A stretch of 64,000 nucleotides of DNA from Casuarina equisetifolia (lineage: Eukaryota > Streptophyta > Magnoliopsida > Fagales > Casuarinaceae), in the NCBI GenBank assembly GCA_028551475.1, contig CM052361.1, positions 3,417,501 to 3,481,500 on the forward strand, given 5' to 3'. Every line of letters begins with the position of its first letter. The first letter of the stretch is position 1. Of this stretch, positions 31,841 to 44,824 are shown in pieces. The notes under the pieces are model-generated. The model was not told the origin of the DNA, did no database searches, and was given only the letters and a program-made list of their open reading frames with translations. A program made the position numbers and the translations under genes.

Positions 31841-34800
31841 ATGGCGATGAAGCACCTTCTGACCCTATCTCGCCGGTCCGGCAGGGCCGCCACGTCATCC
31901 ATCTCCCAGGCTATCCGATCGACCTCCACCTCCGCGGCGGTAGCCACGCCGTCGTCGGCTCCTCCACCATCCCCTCCTCCCCCGACGGCCATGGTCTATG
32001 ACCGTCTCGCTGAGGCCGTGAAGTCCAAGATCAAGCAGCTTGATAACCCTGACCCCCGCTTTCTCAAGTACGGGTCGCCCCACCCTGCCGCTGCTGACCA
32101 TACTGGGATCCTCTCCGCCCCGCAGACCCGCGTCACCACCCTCCCGAACGGCCTCCGCGTGGCCACAGAATCGAACCTGGCTGCTCGCACGGCCACTGTC
32201 GGTGTGTGGATCGACGCCGGGTCAAGATTTGAGACGGAGGAGACGAACGGTACGGCGCATTTCCTGGAGCACATGATCTTCAAGGGCACGGAGAAGCGGA
32301 GCGCGAGACAGCTGGAGGAAGAGATCGAGAACATGGGGGGTCACCTCAACGCCTACACGTCGAGGGAGCAGACTACGTACTACGCACGGGTCCTGGACAA
32401 GGACGTGCCCAGGGCGCTCGATGTTCTCGCTGATATCCTCCAGAATTCCAAGTTCGACGAGCATCGCATTAGCCGTGAGAGGGACGTGATTCTCAGGGAA
32501 ATGGAGGAGGTATTTCTGAGGAATTTGATTGCATTAGTGAAAGACAAATGATAAAACTCTAAGCTTTTCCATTAATTCCTTGTAGTTTTTGAAATCTTGC
32601 TTATAATAATATAAGGTTTTGTGTTATGTAATTGCTCCAGGTTGAGGGGCAGACTGAGGAAGTTATATTCGACCATTTGCACGCAACTGCATTCCAGTAC
32701 ACTCCTTTGGGCAGAACTATCCTTGGACCTGCTCAGAATATAAAGACAATCACAAAGGAACATCTCCAAAACTATATTCAAACTCACTATACAGCTCCGA
32801 GAATGGTATGCCGAAACTCATTTAGTTTCTTATTTAGTTTCTATTCATATACGGTATATCCATAGAACTGGCGAAGGTGCCGTCTTCTGTTAAGTTTTAT
32901 TGAATTTCACAGTGATGTGAAAGAATTGACTTTGGAAGAGATTGTCACGGGTGATATTTTTTGGAACCGATGTCTCAGGTCATTGCCGCCTCCGGAGCTG
33001 TGAAGCATGAGGAGTTTGTTGATGAAGTAAAAAAATTGTTTACAAAGTTGTCATCAGACTCAACCACAGCTAGCCAGCTCGTCGCAAAAGAACCAGCCTT
33101 TTTTACTGGCTCTGAGGTGGGGGAGATATATCTTGGGTAGTTCAAAATCTCTTTACATGCAAAACAAAAAGAAAAGTAGTTTGTCTAATGCACCAGATTT
33201 GTTAATGTTGTGAACACCAGGTTAGGATAATCGATGATGATGTTCCTCTGGCCCAATTTGCCGTTGCTTTTAATGGAGCATCTTGGACAGATCCAGATTC
33301 CATTGCTCTGATGGTGATGCAAGCTATGCTGGGCTCATGGAATAAAAGTGCTAGTGGTGGAAAGCACATGGGGTGAGCTCTCTTCAGAACTAATTATCTT
33401 ATGCCATACCTGACCTGTACCTGTTAGGTTCTTTATTAAAGATTTTCCTTCTTTTCCTTTTTCAAGCTCTTGCATTGATAATTTTGACGACCTTGAAACA
33501 GTTCTGAGTTAGCACAGAGAGTTGGTATCAATGAAATCGCAGAGAGCATGATGGCTTTTAACACCAACTACAAAGACACTGGTCTATTTGGTGTTTATGC
33601 TGTTGCTAAGGTGAGGTACCCTACGAACATCTTTGGCATTATTTGTCTCATGACTCTTTGTTTCATTGTCCAGAGTAGAGTTTGGATTGATAGGTTGTTC
33701 AGCTTTTTATTATGTTTGGGGGGTTGTCCTTCATCAGTGGCTTTTCTTCACCCCCCATCTTTTTTTTTTTATGAATTTACTTTGCATTTGGAGCAATATG
33801 ATGACTACTATCTGAGATGGGAGTTCAAAGTTTTGTTAATTTTGTGTCTCTTGTTGTTTTGAGAGTTTAGGGTCCATTTGCTTCTGGCCTGGAGCGTAGA
33901 TTGTTACATCTAAGACAATGATATATCTCCCTCGCTTTCCCTCTCTCCCTCTACAGCATGCACAAAACAATAGTTCTAATGACTTAGATTCTTGAATTCT
34001 AAAGATGCTACATGGAGTATTCCTTGTGTGTACTCTGTACCTTTCAGTTGGTATCTGTAAGCCATTGAATTGATTCTTCTCGACATCTGTCATTCATTTT
34101 GATGATTTTGCTGTCTTGTTGTTTCAGGGGGATTGTTTAGATGATTTGGCATATGCGATAATGTATGAGATGACCAAGTTGTGTTATCGAGTTTCAGAAG
34201 CTGATGTTATTCGTGCACGTAATCAGGTAGCCACCATTACTTTCATTTTAAATTGATATCAGATACTTCATTACTTTTGGAATAAAAATTGTTATGATGA
34301 ATATATACTGTGATTGAAAGCTTCATTTATATTTCTAGATTCTTTACTCAAACTAAACACTGTGACAAGAATCACTGTTCCTTTATGAATGACCAGAAGG
34401 TGTACTGCTAATATGCTACGTATGACACTCAACTGATTTTTGTGTTCTCGTAAAAAAAATTTGGTTCACCACTCAGGTGCTGATCCAGGTCAGATCATTT
34501 CAGGCTGCATATCTTTTAAATCCAAGTCCCTTTCTCATCCTGTTCCAGAAAACTTGTTAATTACTCACTTTGCATGTATTAGAGAAAGGCCTGTCTAAAT
34601 TAGTTTTTCTTTGGCAATCTAAAAAATTTGTTGAAGTTTATGTTTATCCTTAATGCTTGGTCATCTAGTGCTTAAAGTTCCTCTGGACATTGGCCCTTCA
34701 CTGGTGTCCTTTAGTTGCATTTGAATCTTCTTTGCTGTGAAGTGCATGTTCAAAATGTATATGCCTAAGTAATTTTAGGATTGGAATGCTTACAGGGTCT

Positions 34801-35763
34801 GTTTATTTAGGATCTAATATATATTTATTATCCTTGGATGTGCTTTTGCTGGACTTAAACCGGTTCTTAATAAGCATGGTTATAAATTTGTTTCTATACA
34901 GAATTTCTTGAAGTTTTCATATCCATATCAGTCATCTTTAGTTTAATATTCTCTATCCATTTCTAATTTACTGGTATCTTTTCTGCAGTTGAAATCTTCT
35001 CTGATGCTTCACATTGACGGAACAAGTCCTGTTGCTGAAGATATTGGGCGCCAGGTGCGAGCTCTTTCTTATTAAGATAGGAAGGATATATTTGTCGTAC
35101 CTTGTTGTATAACCTTTTCAAGTTTAAATATATTAGACAGAAAACAATGCCAATCAGATGAAAGAATTAAACCTTTTAAGATGATCTAAGCTTATAACCT
35201 GTGGGTCTACCGCATCCCTCCATTGGGTGTTTCCTTAGATTGATTTTCATCTTGTTTCTTGCTTAAGGTATATTTTGATCAAACCCCAATTTGTAACATC
35301 GATCCCCTATGATTAAATAGCCACTTAGGTTCTAGTTTGAAAGGGTGACAGTTTCGATAGTAACTATTGTAAATTTCATTTAATTGGAAACCCCTGCTGC
35401 TTACACAATTCCTGGTTCATATGCTTATGTTTGCAGCTACTTACATATGGCCGAAGGATCCCATTTGCCGAATTGTTTGCTAGAATTGATGCTGTTGATG
35501 CAAGCACTGTTAAACGTGTTGCTAACCGATTTATTTTTGACCAGGTAAGGACTACAATCTAACGTAACCTACCAGATTTAGAAAGTGAAGAATACTTTTT
35601 GATAGGACTTTTTTTCTAGTTAGATGGTCAAAATTTAGTTTTGGAGCTCTCTTCACCCCCTAGCCTGGTTTTGCAGGATGTTGCAATTGCTGCAATGGGG
35701 CCAATCCAGGGTTTGCCTGACTACAACTGGTTCAGACGCAGGACCTACTGGAACCGCTACTAG
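31841..35763 (+). CDS. MPPB: Mitochondrial-processing peptidase beta subunit
   Basis: Nine exons join in frame to 530 residues: 31841-32509, 32641-32805, 32979-33116, 33221-33372, 33502-33610, 34128-34226, 34989-35054, 35437-35544 and 35677-35763; all introns are GT-AG. The first 50 residues are rich in Ser, Ala, Arg and Pro without acidic residues, as expected of a mitochondrial presequence. The zinc site HFLEH (within [20 protein letters not shown]) followed by the conserved [13 protein letters not shown] region marks a catalytic M16 peptidase. [10 protein letters not shown] and the C-terminal [20 protein letters not shown] also fit. In plants this subunit cleaves presequences and is at the same time a core protein of respiratory complex III at the inner membrane. 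It is divergent from the S19 gene and shares its promoter region. No lesion was seen. Confidence 0.95.
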
Positions 35764-37440
35764 TCTGCTCTTGATGTTTTCCTTCTTATCGTGCATTACC
35801 CTGGTTGGGTAGTCTGGTCTCAGATAAACTGCATTTTTTGCAATCAATGCCCTTGGAGAGCTGGCAGGACACGCCATTTCAATTTATTTGTTCTAGATCA
35901 TGTTTCTGTAACATCGCATATAAAGAAATAAGTGTATACTGCCATCAATGTTGCGAATCTGAGCTAGAAGACAAAGAGTTCTTCCCTTGTTGTTCTGAGC
36001 AAAATTAAAAGTGGTTTTCAGCTGACATATTGTTTCGGCTGATATTGCCGTGTTTTTCTTGTTAGTTCTCTATGCTTCCCCGGCAGCCACCATAGTCTCT
36101 TAAATAATAAGCAGGTATTGAATTCTCTCTTGAATCTGCCCAATGAATATGCATCTTCGTTGTTCCCTACTACGATATGTTCTAAATGATAATTATTAAA
36201 CTGATTTGTGTTATTTATCCTCTGTTAATCGCTTGGAAGTTACAAGTATGAGTTGCAGTATGGTAAAAAAGTAGGAGCAGCAGGAGCGTTCTCAGTCCCT
36301 GCCATCCAACAAAATAAGATAAATTTCAGAAGGTTTTACGAACGTAGAGAATATATTCACATTAGAAATGTTATGTATTAAACTAAAGTCGTAAGTGCCT
36401 GAGTGATGGTAAGAAAGGCAACGGTAATTGCAGAACGTGAACAATGAATTTCGGTGCTAAAGTGCTTGCTGTATCACAAGTATGAATCAACCATTACAGG
36501 AACAAAAAGTCATGTACCAAGCTTCCGATCATGTACATCAAAATAGCTTGTAGTAGAGTAGAATTCTTTCACATATAACAAACATAACAGGTTAGTATAT
36601 AAATAATATAAGAGATATTAGATTTAACAATAACCCTTTAAATTTTATTTGCTTTAGAGTTTTAAATTCCCAAAAGTCAACTTGATGCCAAACTACTTAT
36701 TATATTAATTCTCCTTAGTAAATTAATTTTGTTTTATTGTCATTTAGAACAAGTAAAGTCTCTAAAATTTCATTGCACTAGGAAAAATTAAAAGGATGAT
36801 TGAAATAGTATTTAGGGAATTATTTCTCTAAATAAAAACTAGATTTTCCTTATATTGACTTAGTCCATAAACTATATACGTCTTCATGTATACATATCAT
36901 GTTTTAATGAATTAAAATGTGAAAAAAAAATGCTATAATACTTTATTTCATAAATTCAATGCTTTACATTTTTTTGCTTCTTAAAATTCAGTGCTTGAAC
37001 ATTCCTTACTTCTTATTACTCAATATATTTGAATAGGAAACGTCTTCAAAACTATCACTTCTATCAACCAAAAAAAAAAAAAGACTAAAGGAATGATAAG
37101 ACTAATATTTACTCAATCATTTCTACTAATGAGAAATTAGACTTTGCTTATATTAACTAACTTTAGAAATGAGATATATATATGTACATATACATGCACT
37201 TTCTTGATAGATGAAGCTGAATTCTTCAAATTCAATGATTGAACAAGGAAAAGTGAAAGGATAATAAGAATAGTGTTTAATCAATCGTTTCTGCAAATGA
37301 GGAAGTAAACTTTACCTGGATTGTCTTAGCACCTCAATGCCAATCCAATTCTTGTATATATAGGAACCGATGCCGATGATCTTGAGGTAGTTAGAAATCA
37401 CCTCCATCAGCAACTCTCAGCATTTGAATCTCTGGCAAAG
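35764..37440. other. MPP beta 3' flank and PCR1 upstream region
   Basis: Non-coding. The first few hundred bases are the likely 3' untranslated region. From about 36580 the sequence is AT-rich and, from about 36700, resembles the regions upstream of the other two PCR genes (45600-46160 and 49740-50100), so it belongs to the tandem unit. A CCAAT sequence (37344-37348) and TATATATA (37355-37362) precede the gene. Confidence 0.6.
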
Positions 37441-38421
37441 ATGAACCCAAACAACCCCATAGCTCCTTTTTCCACATCAGCTCCACCACCACCACCACCG
37501 ATCTCAGGCCCTCCATTTGCAGGGTCTGGCAGCGGGCAATGGTCTACTGGACTTTTCGATTGTTCTGATGATCCCTCCAACTGTAATTGCTACAACTGAT
37601 ACACTCTTCACCTCTCAGTTTTCTTGGAAGATTATTGGGAATGACTTACAGTAATACCATTTTGCAGGCCTTATGACATGTTGCTGTCCATGTGTCACCG
37701 CAGGCCAAATTGTGGAGATTGTTGATAGTGAGAAAGTTCGTCTTCTCTTTACAAACCATTATCTTCGTTAGATATTGATTTTAAGAACTGGAGTTTTTCT
37801 AATTTAGTGTCAGTCTATATTCTGGATAGCACCTCGATACATGAACTTGTTTCAAGTAACTCCTCAAATAGCACAATACATCAGTTAGGATAATTATTGT
37901 AACTTCGATTTGGCTCGCTGTTAAGCCTAACTTGTTAAGAAACTACTTACAGAAGCCTATTTGTTAAACCAGTTACTAATCCTTCACTGTTTTTCCTTTG
38001 TTGCAGCATGTCTAGCGGGTGGCATCCTCTTCTATGCTTTGGCCTCTGTTGGCTGCGGATGGGCATACTCTTGCAGTTACCGGTCCAAACTGCGAAGCCT
38101 ATTCTCATTACCAGATGAACCGTGTGCAGATTGCTTGGTTCATTTCTGCTGCACTTTCTGTGCTCTCTGTCAAGAGTATAGGGAACTCAACAATCGTGGC
38201 GCTGATCCCTTCATTGGTAAGCTCTATGCTTCTATCAAATGCTTGCACATTGTCTCCTCCCTTGGGCCTATTCTTCCCAATTCTTATAGAAAGTTTCTGT
38301 AGCAACATGTTTTGATGTTCATCTATGATCATCTTTCTGTGAAGGTTGGGAAGCCAATGTGATGACGTGGAACCGAGGAGGACTGCAGCCTCCTATTATT
38401 GAACGGTGCATGGCTCGTTAA
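37441..38421 (+). CDS. PLAC8 / plant cadmium resistance-like protein, copy 1
   Basis: Four exons (37441-37582, 37668-37727, 38007-38216, 38345-38421) join to 162 residues with GT-AG introns. A Pro/Ser-rich N-terminus is followed by QWSTGLFDC. The family signature CLxxxxCPC is formed across the first intron (C then [19 protein letters not shown]). The second Cys-rich membrane segment (GGILFYALASVGCGWAYSC), [10 protein letters not shown] and CQEYRELNNRG follow. Such proteins are small plasma-membrane proteins linked to heavy-metal export and to organ/cell size (cell number regulators); the substrate here is unknown. Compared with copies 2 and 3, exon 2 lacks about 12 bases, so VDGGTTSC becomes VDTC. 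The start follows a TATA box by about 80 bases. The upstream frame shared with the other copies is taken as 5' untranslated. Confidence 0.85.
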
Positions 38422-38535
38422 TGAAGTGGCTGTGTGTGTTTTATGAAATGACTTGTTCTTTTCTGATTTACTACCAATTTCAATTCTTATTATTCAAATA
38501 TGAATAAAATAAAATAAAACTATTGTGTGATCTCT

Positions 38536-38591
<56 letters not shown>

Positions 38592-39867
38592 CTAAAATAT
38601 ATTAGAAGGTTTGCTTCCTTGCTTAAGACTAATTTGTAAGATTTGTAATATTAGTAACAACAAAGATTTGTTTCCTAAATTAAAAAATAAAATTAAGAAC
38701 GTCAAAAATATGTCTCCTACAATTAAATATGTTAAAAAATCTATTTTCTATCTTAAGATTGATTTGTAAGAAAGTAAAATACATTCACATATTAAGTGCA
38801 CAATGTGCCAATACATCAATATTTAGAACATATATTAAATTTCAATGTCTCATTCTTCCAATCATGAGAAAACAATTCTCATGGAAACCCAATCCACGAG
38901 CTTAGTTCCCAGGTAAATCAAGCTCTCATGCCCACAGGAATCAAACTTAAAACCCAGGTGAATCAAGGTTTCATGTCTATATGAGTAACTGCCGTGCCAA
39001 AAAGATTGAAATGATATGGCCTTTAAAGTTTGAAACCAAAATAATATGAGCTATTTGACCCAAAAGTCACAATGATTTAATTTGTCATCTCTAAGAACCG
39101 AAATGATAAGGACCATCATGCCTAAAAACTAAAATGACATGAGCTGTTATGATGGGAAACTAAAATGATATAGGTTGTAATGCTTAAAAGCTAAAATGGG
39201 CTAAATGGCTAAAGTTCAAATGGGCCTCCATGCGCAAAACTTGGACTAAGCCTTTGATGTATATATTGTAGCGTAAGCATATCTTTTATGAGGTTGAAGT
39301 ATTTGATGTATACAAATTACCAAACTTGTGTTTTGGTATAAAAGCTACCTTATCAACCCTAGTGCCCACATCAAGTACCCAAAATGGATAAGTTAGGGAG
39401 CCCCAAAGTTGTCAAAAGGACAATTACACTATAGCTAATATGGATTTAGATGAAAAATAATATCACAAGTCTAGTAAGAGACATAGCGCAATGAGAAAGT
39501 TGGTGGTTTAATAAGGCATCTTTTGGGTTGGAACTCGAGCATGTAAAAATTAAGGCTTTCAAGCAAAATATTTCAAATCTTTTGCTAGCAAAACACTCTA
39601 GATTGATAAACATAGCCCGAGATCAACATGTAGGGTTCTAAATTGTGTACTATACTTTAAAGGCCTTAAAAGAAGTCAAAGGAAAACATGGACATTTGCA
39701 AATCTGTGTTTATCTTATTTGATCAATTAGTTTGTCAACATGGTCTCTCATTTGCTAACCATGCTCTTAACGTTGATCTTCTTCAGGTCTGATAGAACTT
39801 AAAATAATCATCGAAATCACAAATGCGGGTCTCAATTGACAACCTCAAAATTCTTGCCTTTCCTAAT
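38422..39867. repeat. Spacer of PCR tandem unit 1
   Basis: It includes a CT microsatellite (about 38530-38588). An AT-rich degenerate repeat of roughly 40 bp (aaactaaaatgatatgagctg...atgcc) lies at about 38990-39230. A stretch from about 39320 to 39867 is nearly identical to 49077-49616 and partly to 52860-53125. No gene supported. Confidence 0.7.
38530..38589. repeat. CT microsatellite
   Basis: A nearly perfect (CT)n run downstream of PCR copy 1, about 60 bp long. It is absent or much shorter in the other two tandem units. Confidence 0.85.
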
Positions 39868-40087
39868 TGTAAGGATTTAAGATGATGGGAGAGAGGTCAA
39901 TAGGTGAGCAAATACTTGGTTTATATTGATCTAATTCTTTACACTAGCAAGCATTTATATGTAGTAAATCTAATCTATACAAGGAAAACATAATAATTAC
40001 AATAATTACATAATATTCTACCTAACATAAACATATAACTATGGACAATTATCGTAGGATATTAGGTAAGAAACTTAAATATCAACA
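39868..40087 (-). repeat. 3' LTR of copia element
   Basis: A 220-bp terminal repeat. On the plus strand it starts TGTAAGGATTTAAGATGATGG and ends AAATATCAACA. It is the partner of 45178-45401. Confidence 0.9.
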
Positions 40088-40096
40088 CTCTCCTTC
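40088..40096 (-). other. Polypurine tract of copia element
   Basis: Just before the 3' LTR the minus strand reads GAAGGAGAG, all purines, the expected position for plus-strand priming. Confidence 0.55.
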
Positions 40097-40399
40097 AAGC
40101 AAGAAATTTGAAGAGATCAAATACTCTAAGCTTAGAGAGAAGATACCAATGTTGTTTGCTGCAAAGTGCCTTTGTCAAAAGATTAGCTGGTTGTTCCTTG
40201 GTAGAAACATGTCAAGTTATGATAATCCCTTGTTGAAGTTTTTCTCTTACATAATGACATTCCACCTCAATATGATTTGTACGCTTATGAAAGATTAGAT
40301 TTGTTGCGATCTTCTCTGTTGCCTCATTATCACAGTATAATAGTGTTAGACGTCGCATTTGAAAACCAAAGTCTTTAAGTAATCCTATAATTCACACTA

Positions 40400-43300
40400 T
40401 CTCACATGTTGTTACTTGCATGACTTTATATTTTGCTTTTGTTGATGACAAGGATACAATTGGTTGTTTCTTAGACCTCCACGAATTAAGGAATCTCCAA
40501 GCATTATGCAAAAACCTATTGTTAACCTTCTTGTCATAGGGCATGTACTATAGTTTGAATCACAATATACTCTGAGCTCAAATTTGGATGAGGATGGAAA
40601 CATAAGGCCAAGGCTTGGGCAACTCTTAAGTTGTTTAATTACCTTTAGTGTTGCCTCCATATGGGATTGTTTCGAATTATGCATGAATTGACTGAGAAGC
40701 TAAACCAAAAAAGTGATATCATGCCAAGTGAGAGTTAGATAGATCAACCTTCCAACCAATCTCTGATAGGTGGATGGATCTGTAAGAAGCGGGTCATCGG
40801 TTTTCTCTTCTAAACTAACATCATATTCAATGCTTGTGAACTTTTTGTTATGTTCCATTGGAATTACAAACAGTCTCGAACCTACCAATCTAACCTTAGA
40901 GATCAATTCCAATGTGTACTTACGTTGGCTGAGTGAGATGCCTTATAGAGAACGGGCTATCTCAATTCCTAAGAAGAATTTTGATTGACCCAAGTCATTC
41001 ATGAAGAAGGTAGCATGAAAATATCGTTTAAGATCTATTATAGTTACGTGACTGTTGCATGTGATCAATATATCATTAACATAAATGAATAATGCCATAA
41101 AATAATTACCTCTAGCCTTAGTGAATAAGGAGTAGTCATGATAAGATTGGATAAAACCATTTGCGATCAATGCTCTAGTAAACTTAGCATTCCATTGACG
41201 GGATGCTTGCTTCAACCCATAAAGGGATTTTCGCAATAAACAAACTAGATGCTCCCTCTGATTGCGAATCTAGGGGGAAGCTTCATATATACCTCCTTAA
41301 AAAGATCACCATGGAGAAAAGCATTTTAAACATCCATCTAGTAGAGAGACCAATCATGAACAACATCAATAGTGATGATGAGACGAATTGTGACATTCTT
41401 CGCAGTGGAGGAAAAGTATCTTGGTAATTGATGCCTTCATACTAATTAAAGCCCTTAGCCACCAGACGGACCTTATGTGGAACCATCATCATGATACTTT
41501 ACTTTATACACCCATTTACATCCAATAGAACATCAATGAAGGGGCAAAGGAACCACATCCCATATGTGGTTAGCCTTTAAAGTAGTGAGTTCATGGTTCA
41601 TAGCATCTATCCAATTAGGGTCAGAAACAACTTAATGATAAGTGGAAGGTTCATGGATGACAAAGATTAAGGCAATGAAATGTTGATGAAATGGGTGACA
41701 ATGTTGAAGGGAGACATAATTGGAGATAAGGTAGGCAGAAGTATTAAAGGTTGAAGGAAGGGTAGGACATATGTAGTCAGAGGTCCAAATGGGTGGTCGA
41801 TTAGGTTTACTAGAACGACGTAAGGTTGTATCAAGGGTAGTGGGGAGAAAGGAATCCAGGCTTGGGTTAGGAGCAAGAACAAGAGTGGGGGAAAGGGATA
41901 TGGTATCATCCAAAATAGGGGTAAGGTTAGAGATAGGGGGATGAAAAAGGTTAAGGAAATCAACTGGTAAAGACGATGAAGTATAAGGTTCATCGAACTA
42001 CACAATAGGATCTGAAAGGGTGGCATGCATGATCGGAGGGGAGGCATTTTGAAGAGAGAAAGGAAAATTATTTTCTTGAAAAACAACATCACAACTAACA
42101 AAAAGTTTTTCAGAGGCCGAGTTATAAAGACGATAACCCTTCTAAGAGGAAGGATAACCCATAAAAATACAAGGGACAACATGAGGACTAAATTTTTCAC
42201 GAGTGTCGAGGGTGGAAGCAAAACAGTGACACCCGAAAACACGAAGATGATCAATAATGGAGGGTTTTCTAAAAAGTCTTTTGAAAGGACTAAGGCCATG
42301 AAGAGAGGAGGAAGGAAGATGATTAATGAGATAGGTGGTAGTGAGGAGGCATTCACCCCAAAAACAAGAAGGGTTGTGAGCTTAAAACATGAGAGCACGA
42401 ATGACATCAAACAAGTGTCGATGTTTTCATTCAACAACTCTATTCTGTTAGGGAGTGTGAACACAAGAAGTCTTATGGAGGATGTCGCATGAAGAAAGGA
42501 ACAAATGACATTCAGAAGAAAAAAATTCAGTTCCATTGTCGAAGCGAATACGGCAAACAACATAATTGAATTAAGTAGAGACAACGGAGATAAAATATTA
42601 AATTTTAGAGAAAACTTGGCTTTTGAAAGTAAGAAGAAAGGTCCAAATAATGATAGAAAAATCATCCACAATGGTGAGAAAGTAACAAGTACCATCATGA
42701 GTGGGAGTCCGATGAAGACCCCAAAGATCCATATGGATGAGCTCAAAAATAGAGGTGGTGCAGTGTTGACGAGAAGGAAACAGGGTGCGGGTTTGTTTGG
42801 CTAAAGGACAAATAGAATATTAAAAATTAGAAGGACAAGAAAAAGATCGTCCATAAGAATGAAAAGTTCTAAATGATGAATGACCCAAGCGTTAATGCAA
42901 AAGATCATACAGAATATTATTAATAAAAACATAATTACAAAATGTTTGTGGAGTACAAAAAGTAATTTATAAGAAAGTTAAATAATTTGAAAAAACTGAA
43001 GTAAATTGTGCTAGAATGGAAAAACATAGGAAATATAAGTCCTAATCAGCCTTACCGAGCCTGATCAGATCCTCAGTTGTACAGTCATGAAAGAGACAAA
43101 ATTTATCGAAGAAAAAGGTAACACAATTATTGTCCCAAGTTAGTTTTTGAATAGATAATAAACTATGATGAAAGTGAGGTGCATATAAAACATGAGTGAG
43201 ATTAAGGGAAGGATAAGGCTTATAGTGATTGATATGAGTGACCGGACTGAGGAATTTATTAGGGAGAATGATGTGGATGGGTTTGGCACATGGGTAAAAG

Positions 43301-43737
43301 GAATTTAAGATATATAAATTGCATGTGATATGGTCCGTTGCCCCATAATCAATAATCCATAAAGATGAAAAAGGATAAGAAAGAGAAGAATTACCAGAGA
43401 AACTGGCACTAGGATCATAAGTCTCCATCTTATTGATAAGGGTCACCAATTTCTGTTGTTGGTCTACAATCAAATTTAGCCTAATAGAGCCGCCATAAAT
43501 GTTGTCAAGGCTTGGAGGTGAATGGCCCAAGATGCCTGCACTAGGATAAGAAAGAGGTAAAGGGTTACCAAAATAAGAAGGCCTAATAAAAGAGGGCGGT
43601 GGAGGCCCATGATTAAAGTAATAGGGCGCATGTCCATCAAGAGAAGCATTGTGGGCTTGGGTACGCTCATCATTAAAGCGGCAGCGATTACTACCCTTGG
43701 GTTTAGGCTTCCAACTAGGGGGGAGCCCATAAGTAAG
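40400..43737 (-). pseudogene. pol remnant of copia element
   Basis: Protease, integrase, reverse transcriptase and RNase H pieces follow one another. The protease region reads WIIDYGATDHIT, where the catalytic triad DSG has become DYG (about 43330). Integrase shows RLGHSS, a PLAKQTR stretch and FELIHMDLWG near 42700-42900. Reverse transcriptase (about 41236-40943) has YGLKQASRQWNAKF and YVNDIL, where the catalytic YVDD has become YVND. RNase H (about 40684-40412) retains VYCDSNYSTCPMTRRLTIGF. Stops and frameshifts separate the pieces, so no full polyprotein can be made. Confidence 0.85.
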
Positions 43738-44664
43738 AAACATGCCTCTTGGACGTGCTCAGGCTTTTTACAATAATTGCAAAAAAGGCGCTAATGGGCT
43801 AAGGAAAGAGTAAAGTCCTTGGGGTTGGGCCCCTATTGCCCAGATAAGTGATAAGACCCTAAAGGAATGGGCTGTGAGTTAGTGAGCTAGCCTCTTGGGC
43901 TCAATTGCAAAGCTCCAGCACCCGATCTAGCAGAAGGGCGATTAGTAGTCCCATGTGAATGTGCCGCAAAGGCACTGGCGTCACAAGCGTTGTGCCAACA
44001 TCGCACTGGGAACGCTGAGCAACATCTTGCTTAGCTAGAAAGTAGATCTTCTCCAAAGAGGGAAGCTCTTCACAGCTGAGGACAAAAGAAACAAGGTTCT
44101 GAAACTTCGGTGGAAAGGAGAGGAGGAGCTTCAATGCGCAATCCTCTTAGACGTGAGTTAACTTTGTAATCACATTTGCTGTAAGAACATCTGATGAGGG
44201 CCTATTGGGTCTCGAATGAGTCCCAAAGGTCCATCAGGCAAACATAAAAAGTCGTGAGATTGGCACTAGTGGCGCTAGGAGCAAGCTAAAGTGCATTAAT
44301 GGCCTATTTCAAGCTAAATTTTTTAGTAGTAGAGACTTTGTCAAAGCTCTCTTGCAGAACTCACCAAATATCTATCACAGTCAGAAGTTGAGAGACCATG
44401 CTTTTCAAATCAAGTTTTAACGACGACATGGGCTTGGGCCCATTGCTATGTGTCTTCACCATTACCTTTTGGACAGGTAAGCTCACTGGTGAGAAAGCTG
44501 AGCAAGTTGTAGGCAAGGCAAATGGTGCAAATATGGTCACTCCAAATGCTTCAATTTGATTCACCAACTAATCGTTTGGGAACAATGATGTTCGGCTGAA
44601 GATTCATGGTAGAAAGGTGATAAGGGTCGGGAAGAGTGGAGGAACGAGCTTCGGCGGCAGCCAT
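43738..44664 (-). pseudogene. gag remnant of copia element
   Basis: The likely gag start is at 44664 (MAAAEARSSTLPDPYHLST). The frame breaks near 44560, where a stop follows GESN. Gag-like stretches then continue in other frames (EELPSLEKIYFLAKQDV at about 44050). At about 43740-43785 a perfect zinc knuckle remains, CNYCKKPEHVQEAC, the CX2CX4HX4C nucleic-acid binding motif. Confidence 0.75.
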
Positions 44665-44824
44665 CGAAGAAATTAGGGTTAGGGCTAGTGTTTCGGGAAA
44701 TTGGGGATTTTTGGAGATCGGCGAATTGGAGAATTAAAGGCTGAAATTGGGAGGCTACGAATTAGATCATTATAAGTGGCAGAATTGTAATATTGAAAAA
44801 GCAAGGGTAAAGTGGTAGCAAATA

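Noticed and set aside
41667..42746. A 359-codon hydrophobic minus-strand ORF that looks like a multi-span membrane protein
   Set aside because: It is an alternative frame over the copia integrase region; the integrase motifs (RLGHSS, HMDLWG) lie in a neighbouring frame of the same strand.
42025..42804. Plus-strand ORFs of 155 and 99 codons
   Set aside because: Antisense frames of the copia pol remnant; no recognisable domain.
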